A stretch of 64,000 nucleotides of DNA. Source: Cenococcum geophilum 1.58 (lineage: Eukaryota; Ascomycota; Dothideomycetes; Gloniales; Gloniaceae). Of this stretch, positions 1 to 10,427 are shown piece by piece (position 1 is the stretch's first letter; the number at the start of each line of letters is the position of its first letter). Position numbers and translations under genes: made by a program. The stretch is from the NCBI GenBank assembly GCA_001692895.1, contig KV748200.1, forward strand, positions 751,343 to 815,342, read 5' to 3'. The notes below the pieces were generated by a model, which saw only the letters and a list, made by a program, of their open reading frames with translations, searched no databases and was not told the DNA's origin.

Positions 1-2458
1 ATGCGTCTCCCTTACTTTTAATGTCTGTGACATCCCCGAATGCCTGCATTAGCTTTTCCAGCTTCCCCTTTTCAGTTCCCAGATTCTCAGCAACAGTCTT
101 CAGCTCATTAAAGGCTCTCTCACGGTCCCGTTTCTCCTCCTCCCAGAGCCTTTGGAGGTCATCCCTCTCTTTCTCAAACCGATCTGCCCTCTTTCTCTCC
201 TCGTCAGCCAGCGTGGTTGCCTGTGCGTGCTTCTCGCTCCAGTCCCCGTGCAGATCATCTGTGGCACTCTTGTGCTGTGAAAGCATAAGTTCACGCTGAT
301 CATCCCAGCCTTTGTGCAAGCTGTCTCGTTCTTCCTCATGACCTTTTATAAGGTTCTCGCGCTCGATTCTCCACGCTTCTCTGCCTTCGCGCTCGGTCTT
401 CAACGCCTCGTCGAGATCATTTTGAACACCGGCCAGCTTGGTCTCGATCTCCTTCCGGACTTTCTCAAAGCTGTCTTCCAGATCTTGTTTCTGTCTTTGG
501 AAATCTGCTCGAAGAGCTTCCTTTTCATTACTGGATTCTTCTGCGGCTTGCGCTCTTTGCTTCTCGGCAGAGATTTCTTGTTCTTTCAGTCGATTCTCGG
601 CAGAGGCTTCTTGTTCTTCGAGTTTCGTCTTAGCAGAAGCTTCTTGTTCTTCGAGTTTCGTCTTAGCAGAAGCTTCATGTTCTTCGAGTCGAGTCTGGGC
701 AGAAGCTTCTTGTTCTTCGAGTTTCGTTTTGGCAGAAGCTTCTTGTTCTTCGAGTTTCGTCTTAGCAGAAGCTTCTTGTTCTCTAAGTCGAGTTTCGGCA
801 GAGGCTTCCTGTTCTTTAAGCTTCGTGTCGGCAGAGGTCTCTTGCTCTTTAAGCTTCTTGTCGAACTCAACTGCAAGGGCCATTTTGTCCGTTTCGAATG
901 TCTCATGTGCTTTCGCTTTCCAATTCTCGAACTCCTGCGTCAAGCGCTCTTTTTCTTCGGTGACGCTCTTGTCTAGATCGATCTTTTCCTGCTCTAAAAT
1001 CGCCTTCTGAGATTCTAGTACCTCATTCGCAGCTTCGAGAGCCTTTTTGTCTTCCTCAAGCTTGGCGATCTGCCCAGTGAGTTTGGCGACCTGTTCTCCG
1101 AGTTCTTTCTCGTGCTCCTCTCGATTGCCTATCTCCAACCGTAGCTTGGTAGTCTCTGATGAATGGCTCTTCTTGAGTTCTTCCAGCTCCTTCGACACTT
1201 GGTCAATATGATTATCTTTGCGTTTGATCATGTCTGCCTGTTCAACTTCTGCTTTCCGAATGAGCTCCTCACGCTCGCCTAGCTGACCGTGCGTCTCTTT
1301 GTACCGAGACAGCAAGCGGTGAAGGTGGGGTATCGCCGAAGCTACCTGGGAGAATAGTTCTGTGGAATCGTCATCTATTGCTGGAGCGTTTTCCATCCCG
1401 GGCGGGACTGGAGGAAATTCACTTGGATTACTGCCTCTCGATGTAATGGAATTATGTCTCTGTGTTGATGGGCTGGTCCCAAAGGGGCCAAATGAGGTAC
1501 CAAATGATCCATAATGTTGGTATGGTGTCGAAGGGTGATGAGGTTGCATTGCATATGGGTTCCCATTAGGATATCCATTTGGCTGAGTCATACCGTAGAA
1601 ATTGAAAGGGGGAGCGCTTGACTGAGACTGAGAATAGTGTCTTTGGTGATACCCTGTAGGGGGCGGTGATGCGAAGTGTTCTGATGGAGCACCTGGATAA
1701 TGCGGAGATTGCGACCGAGAATGCAGCGAAAGCGGCGTACCTGGCACGCCCTGAACTTGCGCTGTAGCCATCGATGGATTCACTCTTGCAGACTGTAGCT
1801 CATCCAGCAGAGCCCCGATAGGCTCTGGCTGGATGCGCTCCGAAAGCTGCGGACTACTTGTGGGTGGGGTTGGAGCCGCAAGTATTGGCTCTTGAATGGC
1901 GTCGTGTTCGTCTGACTCTTCCACGTCGTCCTGCGAACCAGAAATAATTGATAGTCCCTTCGCAGGTGGATCGCCTGATTCCTCAGTAGTCTTTTCTGAA
2001 TCACTAGTGCTTGATGACCCTCTCGTAGGCTCTTTTTCGAGTGTGTCCTGCGATTCTGCTGTTGAGTCTTGCTCGGGAGTATTTGATGAATCGTCTTGTG
2101 ACTTTTTCTCTGGCTCCTGTTTATGTTCTGCAGCAGGTTCTCCTCCTTCTGTGGCGCTCTGTGGGTTTGGCGTACTTGGTGACTCAGGAGGGGGCTTGTC
2201 TGAATCGTTATTTTCGTCTTCTACGGACGGATTAGAAGATATGGCGTCGTCTGTTTCTTCTTTATGTACTTGTGAAGGTACAGATGCGTTGGAGGGTGCG
2301 GGGCTGGGTGGCTGGCCGTTTTCTTGACCGGAGAGATGCGAGTCGGGCGCGGAGTCGGATTCAGGATTGGCTGTCTCGGGGGGTGGTGAAGGCAGTTCTG
2401 AATCTTTAGATTGCTTTCTGGCGGCGGCCCTTCTGGTCTTTTTGGCCTTTTGATTCAT
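1..2458 (-). CDS. Low-complexity and coiled-coil protein, C-terminus beyond the window
   Basis: I do not recognise a named family. The frame is open for 819 codons from the ATG at 2458 to base 1, with no stop, so the C-terminus lies outside the window. The first ~240 residues are acidic, Ser/Pro/Glu-rich and probably disordered. Residues ~240-360 are Pro/Tyr/His/Gln-rich. From ~370 onward the chain is a long Glu/Lys/Gln-rich coiled coil. Inside the coil is a run of 11-residue units (consensus KLEEQEASAKT) encoded by near-identical 33-bp DNA repeats at about 560-860. There is no signal peptide or membrane segment. A cytoskeletal or scaffold role would be a guess. It is divergent from RAD17 across 1.26 kb. 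Confidence 0.75.
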   Translation of the reverse strand, partial: MNQKAKKTRRAAARKQSKDSELPSPPPETANPESDSAPDSHLSGQENGQPPSPAPSNASVPSQVHKEETDDAISSNPSVEDENNDSDKPPPESPSTPNPQSATEGGEPAAEHKQEPEKKSQDDSSNTPEQDSTAESQDTLEKEPTRGSSSTSDSEKTTEESGDPPAKGLSIISGSQDDVEESDEHDAIQEPILAAPTPPTSSPQLSERIQPEPIGALLDELQSARVNPSMATAQVQGVPGTPLSLHSRSQSPHYPGAPSEHFASPPPTGYHQRHYSQSQSSAPPFNFYGMTQPNGYPNGNPYAMQPHHPSTPYQHYGSFGTSFGPFGTSPSTQRHNSITSRGSNPSEFPPVPPGMENAPAIDDDSTELFSQVASAIPHLHRLLSRYKETHGQLGEREELIRKAEVEQADMIKRKDNHIDQVSKELEELKKSHSSETTKLRLEIGNREEHEKELGEQVAKLTGQIAKLEEDKKALEAANEVLESQKAILEQEKIDLDKSVTEEKERLTQEFENWKAKAHETFETDKMALAVEFDKKLKEQETSADTKLKEQEASAETRLREQEASAKTKLEEQEASAKTKLEEQEASAQTRLEEHEASAKTKLEEQEASAKTKLEEQEASAENRLKEQEISAEKQRAQAAEESSNEKEALRADFQRQKQDLEDSFEKVRKEIETKLAGVQNDLDEALKTEREGREAWRIERENLIKGHEEERDSLHKGWDDQRELMLSQHKSATDDLHGDWSEKHAQATTLADEERKRADRFEKERDDLQRLWEEEKRDRERAFNELKTVAENLGTEKGKLEKLMQAFGDVTDIKSKGDA
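560..862 (-). repeat. 33-bp tandem repeat coding 11-residue coiled-coil units
   Basis: Eight to nine tandem 33-bp units lie in frame in the coiled-coil gene. Each unit encodes a Glu/Gln/Ala/Ser/Lys block in which EEQEASA recurs. Units differ mostly by synonymous changes or by Lys/Arg and Asp/Glu swaps. An 11-residue (hendecad) period suits a coiled coil with slight right-handed supercoiling. Confidence 0.8.
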
Positions 2459-3719
2459 GACTGCTACGTTTCGCAACCGTGTTCGTTTATAGAGGACAGA
2501 AGAACGTAGGGCCCCTTATCAGTAATGTTTGTTAAGAAAAGAGAGTGGTGATATGCTACAATGTAAGGCAGGAGGGTTTGCTTGCGTGGCAGCACAGGAT
2601 ATTACCTTTTAATTTTTGGCACAGACGGACGACTGGGACATGATATGCGGTTTGCTGTGAATGGGGAAGGCCAAAGCCTTGCACTGAACAGACACGATGA
2701 GTCGATATGGAAGCTCCAATGGGATGCTGCCAGAAAACAATGGCGGCAGTCTAAAATAGTGCGCTGATACATGTGTTCCAATTAGAGCAGCCTGGATCAA
2801 TCTTACATGCCCGGACGCATGCATAGAAAGCGATGGGACTAAGGGATTTGTTACCCCGGCCAACTGGCAAACCGGTAATTGCTGCCATGTTGTTTCGCAA
2901 AGGCGGTGCAACGCGCGGCGCAGGGCGGAAGGAGAGACAAAAGGACACAATCAGACGATGGTGGCAGAGAGAGTGGCAGGGAGAGTGGCAAGGAGAGAGT
3001 GGCAGAGACGGAGACAGAGCAATGCAGTGGCGATCAAAGCCCGACGGAGAGTTTACAAGAGAACGGAAAGTAAACAGTTGGCCAAATGCAGAGTCGTCGG
3101 CGGCTCCATGTGAGGCTCGACGTCAGACCCATGCACACGCTGGCATGCGTGGAACTGCTGGGTTGGTGTGCGAGCGAGAGCGCGAGAGAGGGAGCCATTC
3201 GGCGTGCGTTGTGCCTATTCCTGGTCGCACTGCTTCATGGTCCAGCAGTCCTCGTACACATGGTGAGGCTGCAATGGCGCGCCACCGTGTTTGCTGGTCA
3301 TATAGGCACAAGTCGCAGACAGTCATAGGGAGTTGCTGGCTCATCGGCGGGATTGCCCTCGCTGGATGGGGGCCTGGTTGGGACGTTGGGCGCGTCTGGG
3401 GGGCCTAGTACCACCGAAAGAAGAGGGGCACGCGAGCAATGGAGCAAAGCACGGGCACTCGACCCACTCGTGCCACTTTCACCACCACCACTCTTCGAAT
3501 CTCCCGCCTGCCTAGCCCGGGCCGTCGGCTTCCGCGTACATTCCAGAACACGACTGCCGACTTCCAAGCGTGCAAAGCTTCCCATGCCTCCGTTTCTTGC
3601 TACTTCCACTCGTTCCTCCACGCCTCACCCAAGCCACCCTTGTCTTCGCGCGCCTCACTACGCTGAAGGGGCTTCGATGATGATCCCTTGGCTAGACTCT
3701 TTCTTGAATGTGATGCGGC
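2459..3719. other. Divergent intergenic region, coiled-coil gene / RAD17
   Basis: No coding signal is seen. Around 2955-3015 there is purine-rich, imperfectly repeated sequence (GGCAGGGAGAGT-like units). From 3450 to 3720 the + strand is C/T-rich, as is common just upstream of fungal start codons. This region must hold the promoters of both flanking genes. Confidence 0.6.
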
Positions 3720-6431
3720 ATGGGGAAGCCGCGGGCCGCTCGCAAGCAGCCCATCGTTCTGTCCTCCGACGATGAAGACGTCACTCTCCAGCCCTCTCCC
3801 AAACGCCCAAAGCAACGCACCCTGACCTCTCAAGCCACGTCCAAACCCCGGAATAGTGGCTGCGGTGACGCCGGACCGCTATTGAGACTACAGGCTAACC
3901 GCTCGCGCTCTCCCAAACCCCAGTCATCTTCCTCGCTGCCGACCCCTGCCACAATCCAGGAGACATCGTCACCTGGCAGACTTGCCAGGCCTTCGCAGAG
4001 CAAACTCTCGCCTTCCAAACCAAAGCCAAAGTGGAAACCCATATCCTCCTTCTTCAATGCTGCCACACAGCGTCAGCAAACCCAGCCTTCTGCTAGCCCC
4101 GAAAAGCCGATAAGTAGTATCCCAGCGGAGGAAGAGGATTTCATCCAGGACTCTTCTCTCGACGAAGAGCTAGCTAGGATACCTGATTCGAAGACCGAGC
4201 CTGCCACTGCCTTGGCCTTGCGGAAACGGGGCCGCAGCACGCTGGGAGATGGGGTTGGAGCGGGCGCTGATGCTCCCCCAAGTGGAAGCCAGAAGTTCCT
4301 CAAGACCTTGAATGGCGCGCGCGGAGCTCCCCCGAGTTCCCAGGTCACGAACTTTGAATTTGCCGATCAGAGGCCTTGGACGGAGAAATACGGACCCACA
4401 AATCTTGATGAATTGGCGGTGCACAAGAAAAAAGTTGCTGACGTTCGTGGGTGGTTGGATGAAGTTTTTGCTGGTAGAGAGCGCAAGAGACTCCTCTTAC
4501 TCAAGGGTCCTGCTGGAAGCGGGAAAACCACAGCAATGTCTCTCCTTTCAAAAGAGCTCGGATTTGAAGTTCATGAATGGAAGAACCCTACGACCGCCGT
4601 CTACTCTTCTGAAGGATTCGTTTCCATAGCTGCCCAATTTGAGGACTTCATTGGGAGAACTGGTAAATTTGGAAGTCTTGATTTCGGGGAGCCGAAGCGA
4701 AACCCGCAAGTCGCTACCGACCCGAAATCACAGAACAGAGAGAAGCAAATCATCTTGGTAGAAGAGTTCCCGAACACGTTCGCCCGTTCATCTTCGGTCG
4801 GACAAACGTTTCGAACTACAATCCAGCAATTCCTAGCAGCGAACACGCCGTCCATGGGAACTTTTTTCACCACTCAGAAGGAATCTAGCGAACCGATAAC
4901 CCCAATCATTATGATTATCTCAGAAACCCTGCTTTCCACCAGCACGGCCGCGGCCGATAGCTTTACAGCTCATCGTCTCCTCGGCGCCGAAATTTTGAGC
5001 CACCCCGGCGTTACTGTGATTGAATTCAACCCAATTGCGCCAACCCTGATGGCGAAAGCTCTAGAGCTTGTTGTGCTCAAGGAGGCGCGAAAAAGCGGTA
5101 GACGAAGGACTGCGGGGCCTCAGGTCATCAAAAGGCTTTCGGAAACAGGTGATATTCGTAGTGCTGTTTCTTCACTTGAATTTCTTTGTGTTCGTGGCGA
5201 CGAGGACGACGGCTGGGGCACAAAAGTTGCTTTTACAAAACCCAAAAAGGGTGTTCGTGAAATACCACTCACTAGAATGGAGCAGGAATCTCTTGAAAGT
5301 GTAACACAGCGTGAGAGCACATTGGGTATTTTCCACGCCGTGGGAAAAGTTGTCTACAATAAACGCGAGCCTGCTTCAGGTTCAAATCAATCTCTACCGC
5401 AACCACCTAACTACTTTCCGGAACACCGACGACCTAAAGTATCTGAAGTACAAGTCGATACATTGATAGACGAGCTTGGAACTGATACCCAGACGTTCAT
5501 TGCCGCCTTGCACGAAAACTATCTCCTGTCTTGCGAAGGGCCGACTGGAGAAGATACCATGGACTCTATTAACGGCTCCATCGATGCCCTTTCGGATTCC
5601 GACCTCCTCTCACCGGACCGATTCAATACGGGTGGAACAGGGAGGCGGATGTTTCAGGGCACCAGCGCCGACAACTTGCGCCAAGATGAAATGAGCTTTC
5701 AGGTCAGCGTCCGTGGGCTTCTCTTCAGCTTGCCATCTCCGGTGAAGAGAATTGCCCCTCCGTCAGGCACGACGAATGGAAAGAGGAAAGGTGGGAGCAA
5801 GGGCGGTGCCTTCCAGATGTTTTACCCGACTTCGCTTAGGATTTGGCGACAGCGAGAGGAGATCGAGGGCATTCTTGGCCTGTGGACTACACGGGCACAA
5901 AATGGTGACCTTTTCACCCCTGCCGTTACAACAGCTGCAAGGAAGGAAAATAAGCCTGGCAGCGTGGAGTCGTGGAGGAGGAACAACCCGTTTTCCCAAT
6001 CTCCTAAGAAAGCACCTGCTTCGACTGCGTCGACTGACAATGCGCGTGAGGACACTGCTCCAGTGGTTCTCGGAAGTGGCAGTTCAGCACGCTATGAGAT
6101 GTTGCTCGAACGTCTTCCGTACGTTGCCTCCATCCTTCGGCACCGACTATCTACAATGGCTATGCCCACTTTGCGAGAAATCGAGAAAGTCGTTTCCTTC
6201 ACCGGCATTGGAGGGCCGAGTGACGAATTCCCTGACGAGGACGACCCTGCTCCAGAGTTCGATCAATGGAGCACTGACCGTCCAGCAAGCCAGCATAGCC
6301 CCGGAGAGCGACGAAAGACCGGGAAATTTATTGCAGACGTTAAGCAAGATCACGAAGCGACCAGGTTGCCTGGAATAGTTGAGAAGGAAGTAGCCAAACT
6401 CGTTCTTAGTGATGACGATATTGAGGATTAG
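3720..6431 (+). CDS. rad17: Checkpoint clamp loader Rad17 (Rad24 homologue)
   Basis: This is the RFC1-like large subunit of the alternative clamp loader. With RFC2-5 it loads the 9-1-1 clamp at stalled forks and DNA breaks in the nucleus. The 903-residue protein is encoded by one uninterrupted exon from the ATG at 3720. The basic, Ser/Pro-rich N-terminus carries an RFC1-like/PIP-like patch (KPISSFFN, ~residue 100). The AAA+ core starts at the conserved RPWTEKYGP block (~218). Walker A is GPAGSGKT (263-270) and the Walker B region is ILVEEFPN (~343-350), with the acidic pair typical of Rad17. A sensor-2-like region follows around IEFNPIAP (~435). The C-terminal half is poorly conserved and ends in an acidic LSDDDIED tail. 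It converges on TFIIF beta downstream. Confidence 0.93.
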   Translation: MGKPRAARKQPIVLSSDDEDVTLQPSPKRPKQRTLTSQATSKPRNSGCGDAGPLLRLQANRSRSPKPQSSSSLPTPATIQETSSPGRLARPSQSKLSPSKPKPKWKPISSFFNAATQRQQTQPSASPEKPISSIPAEEEDFIQDSSLDEELARIPDSKTEPATALALRKRGRSTLGDGVGAGADAPPSGSQKFLKTLNGARGAPPSSQVTNFEFADQRPWTEKYGPTNLDELAVHKKKVADVRGWLDEVFAGRERKRLLLLKGPAGSGKTTAMSLLSKELGFEVHEWKNPTTAVYSSEGFVSIAAQFEDFIGRTGKFGSLDFGEPKRNPQVATDPKSQNREKQIILVEEFPNTFARSSSVGQTFRTTIQQFLAANTPSMGTFFTTQKESSEPITPIIMIISETLLSTSTAAADSFTAHRLLGAEILSHPGVTVIEFNPIAPTLMAKALELVVLKEARKSGRRRTAGPQVIKRLSETGDIRSAVSSLEFLCVRGDEDDGWGTKVAFTKPKKGVREIPLTRMEQESLESVTQRESTLGIFHAVGKVVYNKREPASGSNQSLPQPPNYFPEHRRPKVSEVQVDTLIDELGTDTQTFIAALHENYLLSCEGPTGEDTMDSINGSIDALSDSDLLSPDRFNTGGTGRRMFQGTSADNLRQDEMSFQVSVRGLLFSLPSPVKRIAPPSGTTNGKRKGGSKGGAFQMFYPTSLRIWRQREEIEGILGLWTTRAQNGDLFTPAVTTAARKENKPGSVESWRRNNPFSQSPKKAPASTASTDNAREDTAPVVLGSGSSARYEMLLERLPYVASILRHRLSTMAMPTLREIEKVVSFTGIGGPSDEFPDEDDPAPEFDQWSTDRPASQHSPGERRKTGKFIADVKQDHEATRLPGIVEKEVAKLVLSDDDIED

Positions 6432-7217
6432 CAGGCATATTTGCCATGAATTCATTCATTCTGGCGTTGAGACAGCGGAAATGACGCCTCATGAAACATG
6501 CGAAGATGGTATTGATTCTCCACCATGTATGACTTGTTATTATTGTAAAGAGCTACGGTTAAGAGTATTGGACTGGTGGCCAATAATTAAGGCTTGGTAA
6601 TAACTGCTTCTGGATCTGTTTAATAGATTAGGACATTACAATCATCGCGGTAGTGGCAATGTAATATTGCAATACAAATGTAAAGACCTTTTTTCGTACA
6701 GAACTTTGCAGTCGAGAATATGTATGGAAGTCTTCCTCCACTTGACATAACTTCATTTTGAAATGAATGTAGTGCCTCGGAACACTGTAGAGTTGTTCAC
6801 AACTTGGTTTATTTTGAGAAAACTAACAAAAGTACGGATCTCACAGGACCCTAGAGTAGGCACGGCGTATAAGGTATTGCGCCGTTACATGAGTTTGAAC
6901 TATATTAAAAGTGGTACTCCTAACGTGTAGTTTGGATAAAACCCTTTGGGGCGTTAGACCATCACGGACTGGACTATAAGTTTACCGGTTTTTTCATTAC
7001 CGTTCAAACTGTATCTAGTATACATAGGGATCTAAAATAACCCCCTTGAATTTAAAAGCCTCTTCTTTGGTGGAGGACCTTTTGAGAGTATCAGACCGCT
7101 GGGCCTAACGCCAGTCCGGGATAAATGCAGCAGATTCGTCTTTCCGGAGCACCAATGCACCAACGCCACGCTGATGCAGAATCTCAAAGAACCAAAAAAA
7201 CACTTTCAGAAACGAAC
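6432..7217. other. Convergent intergenic region
   Basis: Moderately AT-rich sequence between the 3' ends of RAD17 and TFIIF beta, presumably both 3' UTRs. No further gene, RNA gene or clear repeat was seen. Confidence 0.6.
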
Positions 7218-8436
7218 TTAGACAACGTCTTCCATTTCGAGGTTATCATCCTCTTCATCAACAACTTGATCGTCGTCCGGTTCACCATCAGCCTCCGGCG
7301 GTTTACCATGTACGGTGTACGAATGCTTGCTATACTCTGCATGACGCTTCCAGCAAGAGGCGAAAGAGCCTGACTTGACCAGGTCAGCAATGTCGGAGAG
7401 GGTCTCCTTGAGATAGGCTTCCGGCTGCCGTGTCTTTTGTTTAATCTCTCGCATAGGCCAGTATTCGAACTCGTCGAAAAGTTTGTGCAACATGTCTATG
7501 AGCTCATTCTTAGGAATACGCGCAGCTTTGTTCTCTTGCCGGACCTTGGTTGCGACTCCGGTTCGCTGAAATTGGATTGTTAGCATATTGTAGTAGTGGG
7601 TGGGGGCAGAAGGGAAATACGTACGATAAATCCTTTGAATGCGTTCTGGGCTTTGTCAAGGTTGGTATGGTCCACCTTTCCCTCTGCTATTATTGTGGTG
7701 GCATTTTCTCCTTGTATCGCTTTTTGTGTTCGTTTGTCCATGAAATTCTTAAAATCTGCATTTGGGACTGGAATACAGCTGAATTCGCGCTTAGCCGGGC
7801 CTATTAACGTGGTATGTTCTGTGCGTGCGAATGTTAGGACGCCGACCAAGTAGGTAAAAAGGCCATTGACATACTCGGTATAGCCTTCCTAACCCTGCCC
7901 CTCTGTTTCTGTACCCTGTATGACCCCGATCTAGGGTCTTGCGCAGTGACAGCCCCGTGGTCGGCTCTTGATCGACCATAAGCATTCGGCTTGTAGCCTG
8001 GCAGATCCTTTTCGGTAAACACAAAGGTATTCTCAGGCTGTGAATTAGTCGCTTGAATGCTGTATTCCCGCGGTAAATGCTGCACATTTTGCCGCTCTTG
8101 ATTGAGGATTAACCTCATATCCTGCTTGTAGACAAGTTAGCTGTGGCCATTCCACGGATAAAATTGGTCCAAGCCTACTCTACTATTACCATGAGCATCA
8201 TCCCACATTGCAATCTTGCCAACCTCTATTTCCTCGTCATCGCCGGCTGTTGCAAGAGACTCCCATAGCCACTTTGGCACACGAGTTAACCAGATGTCTG
8301 CTGTGTGTCTCGGCGGCATGTTGAGCTCGCCGGTGTCCTCGTACAGATCATCATCCATAAAGCCACCGGGCGTGAAGGATTCTGGGTCCTGTTTGATTTG
8401 GGGCTCGATTTCCATCTTGACTCCATTCATTGCCAT
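7218..8436 (-). CDS. tfg2: Transcription initiation factor TFIIF subunit beta (Tfg2)
   Basis: RAP30/Tfg2-type subunit of TFIIF, which helps RNA polymerase II join the preinitiation complex and select start sites. Inferred exons are 8436-8179, 8121-7875, 7818-7625 and 7565-7218, giving 348 residues. The introns of 56-59 bp have GTAGGC, GTATGT and GTACGT donors, and branch-point-like CTAAC precedes the acceptors. The N-terminal dimerisation region contains DIWLTRVPKWLWE. The middle has LIGPAKREFSCIP. The C-terminal winged helix begins around ARIPKNELIDMLHKLFDEF and includes YWPMREIKQKTRQPEAYLKE, a hallmark of the family. The tail is acidic. A second in-frame ATG at 8430 is an alternative start. 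It shares a 370-bp divergent promoter with CSN4. Confidence 0.92.
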
Positions 8437-8806
8437 GGCGAGTTGTCTGGCTGGCTGCGCGGAGAAGATAGGAGAGCTACTGGATGCGGGTGGCAGTGTT
8501 GTAGCGAAGTAAGTCGGAGTGCGCAGAGTTTCTATGCAGTTTGGCGGTGCTTGCGGTGCGGTGAAGAGGGTGATACGCAGTGACGGGAGGAGGGGGAGTG
8601 TCTTTGGTGAAGATGAGCCGCAAGCGTCTGGCGGCAGGTTCACAGGCTCGTGACGCTCTGACCTCCTGCACCAAGGACGTTCTACTACCGCCGCTATCGA
8701 TAAGCCCTGCATCAACGCCCTGACGCTCAATTGCTGCCTTCGGAAACTTGCATCTAACAACACCAACTTCTCCCTTCAACCCACCTACCCCCCACTCACT
8801 CTCATC
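8437..8806. promoter_or_regulatory. Bidirectional promoter TFIIF beta / CSN4
   Basis: 370 bp between two divergent start codons. There is no coding potential consistent with either neighbour. The CSN4 side is C/T-rich directly before its ATG. Both 5' UTRs and core promoters must lie here. Confidence 0.6.
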
Positions 8807-10121
8807 ATGCCTCTCGCCTCAGCAGATGTTGTCGAAGCCTTGAAACAGCTCGAATCCTCCTCTGCAGCGGAGAAATCCACGCGCTACAATGACCTTCTCT
8901 CCAAGATCCTCACAGCTTCTTCTCCAGATACCCTGTCACCAAACCTAATTGCTTATGTTGAGTCTCTTCTCGGTGATTCTCTAGGTATAGTGGCATCGCG
9001 ACCTCTTCTCGCCTCTTTCGTAGAGCAATTCCGCAATGTCCAGGACGCCGAAGTTAAAGTCGAAGTGGGGCAGCGCGTATTAGTGCTGTTACAGCCAAAA
9101 GTAGTCTCATACGAGGAGCAGGATACTCAGATCAAAGAGATTCTCGCAGATGCCTTTGAGATTCAAGAGGACTTTCGCAGCTCTGCCAAAACCCTGCAGA
9201 CGATAACGCTTGACTCGTCGCAGCGCGCTGTGTCGGACGATGACAAGGCGAAAGTCTGGATCAGGATCGTGCGGTGCTACCTGGAGGAGGACGACCCAAC
9301 GAGCGCTACGAGCTACCTTAACCGTGTTAAGAACGTGCTGTATGGCGTTCGCGACAAGGAAACAAAACTTCAGTTTCAGCTCAGTCAAGCCAGGATTCTG
9401 GACTCCCAGCGGAGCTTTCTCGATGCCAGCCAGGCATATCACGGGATAAGTTTTGAGGCAGTCATCGACGAGGAAGAGCGGCTGCGTGCCCTTTCCGCCG
9501 CCATGGTCTGCGCTGTCCTTGCACCCGCAGGACCTCAGCGAGCCAGGACTTTAGCAAAGCTCTACAAAGATGAGCGTGCCTCCCAGGTGGAAGAGTTTGG
9601 AATTCTGGAGAAAATTTTCCTTGACAGACTACTGTCACCTGTAGAGGTAAAAGCATTTTCAGAGAAACTGTCACCACATCAACTAGCTAAGACATCGGAC
9701 GGTTCTACCGTGCTGGACAAAGCTGTATTAGAACACAATCTGCTTGGTGCATCTAAGCTTTACAACAACATTGGAATTGACCAGTTGGGGGTATTGCTCG
9801 GTGTTGATGCCGATAAAGCTGAAAGTTATGCTGCGCAGATGATTGAGCAAGGGAGGTTGGCTGGTTATATTGACCAAATCGACCGTCTAATCTTCTTTGA
9901 GGGCGAGGGGAGTGGAGAGAGGAAGACGGGCCACGCCGATAGAGTTGTAGGAAAGGAGTTGAGGAAGTGGGATACTAATGTGCAGGGTCTGGCGGAGGAG
10001 GTGGAGAAGGTGACTACTATGATACAGAATCAGCACCCAGTGAGTAGACAAGGTTTTATATTGACTCTGACAGCTTGCTGATTGCTTGCAGGACTTCTAC
10101 GCAACCCACATGGTTCATTGA
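8807..10121 (+). CDS. csn4: COP9 signalosome complex subunit 4
   Basis: PCI-domain subunit of the COP9 signalosome, which removes Nedd8 from cullins and so controls SCF ubiquitin ligases; in Aspergillus the complex is needed for fruiting-body development and light response (csnD). Exon 1 is 8807-10039 and exon 2 is 10092-10121, giving 420 residues. The single 52-bp intron starts GTGAGT and ends TTGCAG. Splicing replaces a premature read-through end with the conserved [11 protein letters not shown]-type C-terminus. TPR-like helices fill most of the protein. The PCI winged helix (~315-375) contains [16 protein letters not shown] and [16 protein letters not shown]. Confidence 0.95.
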
Positions 10122-10427
10122 AGTAAAGCAGTCCTGGTCGTTGTTTCAAATCATAGCGATAGGCGTCTGGATGGGATGAAAGGGTCACGTCAATCTTTCA
10201 TGGACTGACCTTATAGGGGTGCATATTGGAGCCTTGGTTCAAGATAAATGCCCTGGGAGATGGAGACCCAACTCTCCAGAAGAGATAATAAATCTTGTTC
10301 CAAAAGTCCAATTGGAAGTTGACGATACATGAGACGTATGATACATCCGAATTTGATACAATAATCCCGAACGCTTAGCTGTTCCGGAGGAAGCCCTTTC
10401 AAGGGTGATCTAATGAGTCTAAGCTTT
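10122..10427. other. Convergent intergenic region
   Basis: 306 bp between the 3' ends of CSN4 and the bL21m gene. Nothing coding or repeated was seen. Confidence 0.6.

Noticed and set aside
2833-3408. 191-codon plus-strand frame upstream of RAD17
   Set aside because: Trp/Arg/Gly-rich low-complexity translation with overlapping frames on both strands and no recognisable domain.
6840-7040. Weak inverted match AGTTTGAAC/GTTCAAACT as a transposon
   Set aside because: Only ~9 bp, with no longer arm or target duplication.
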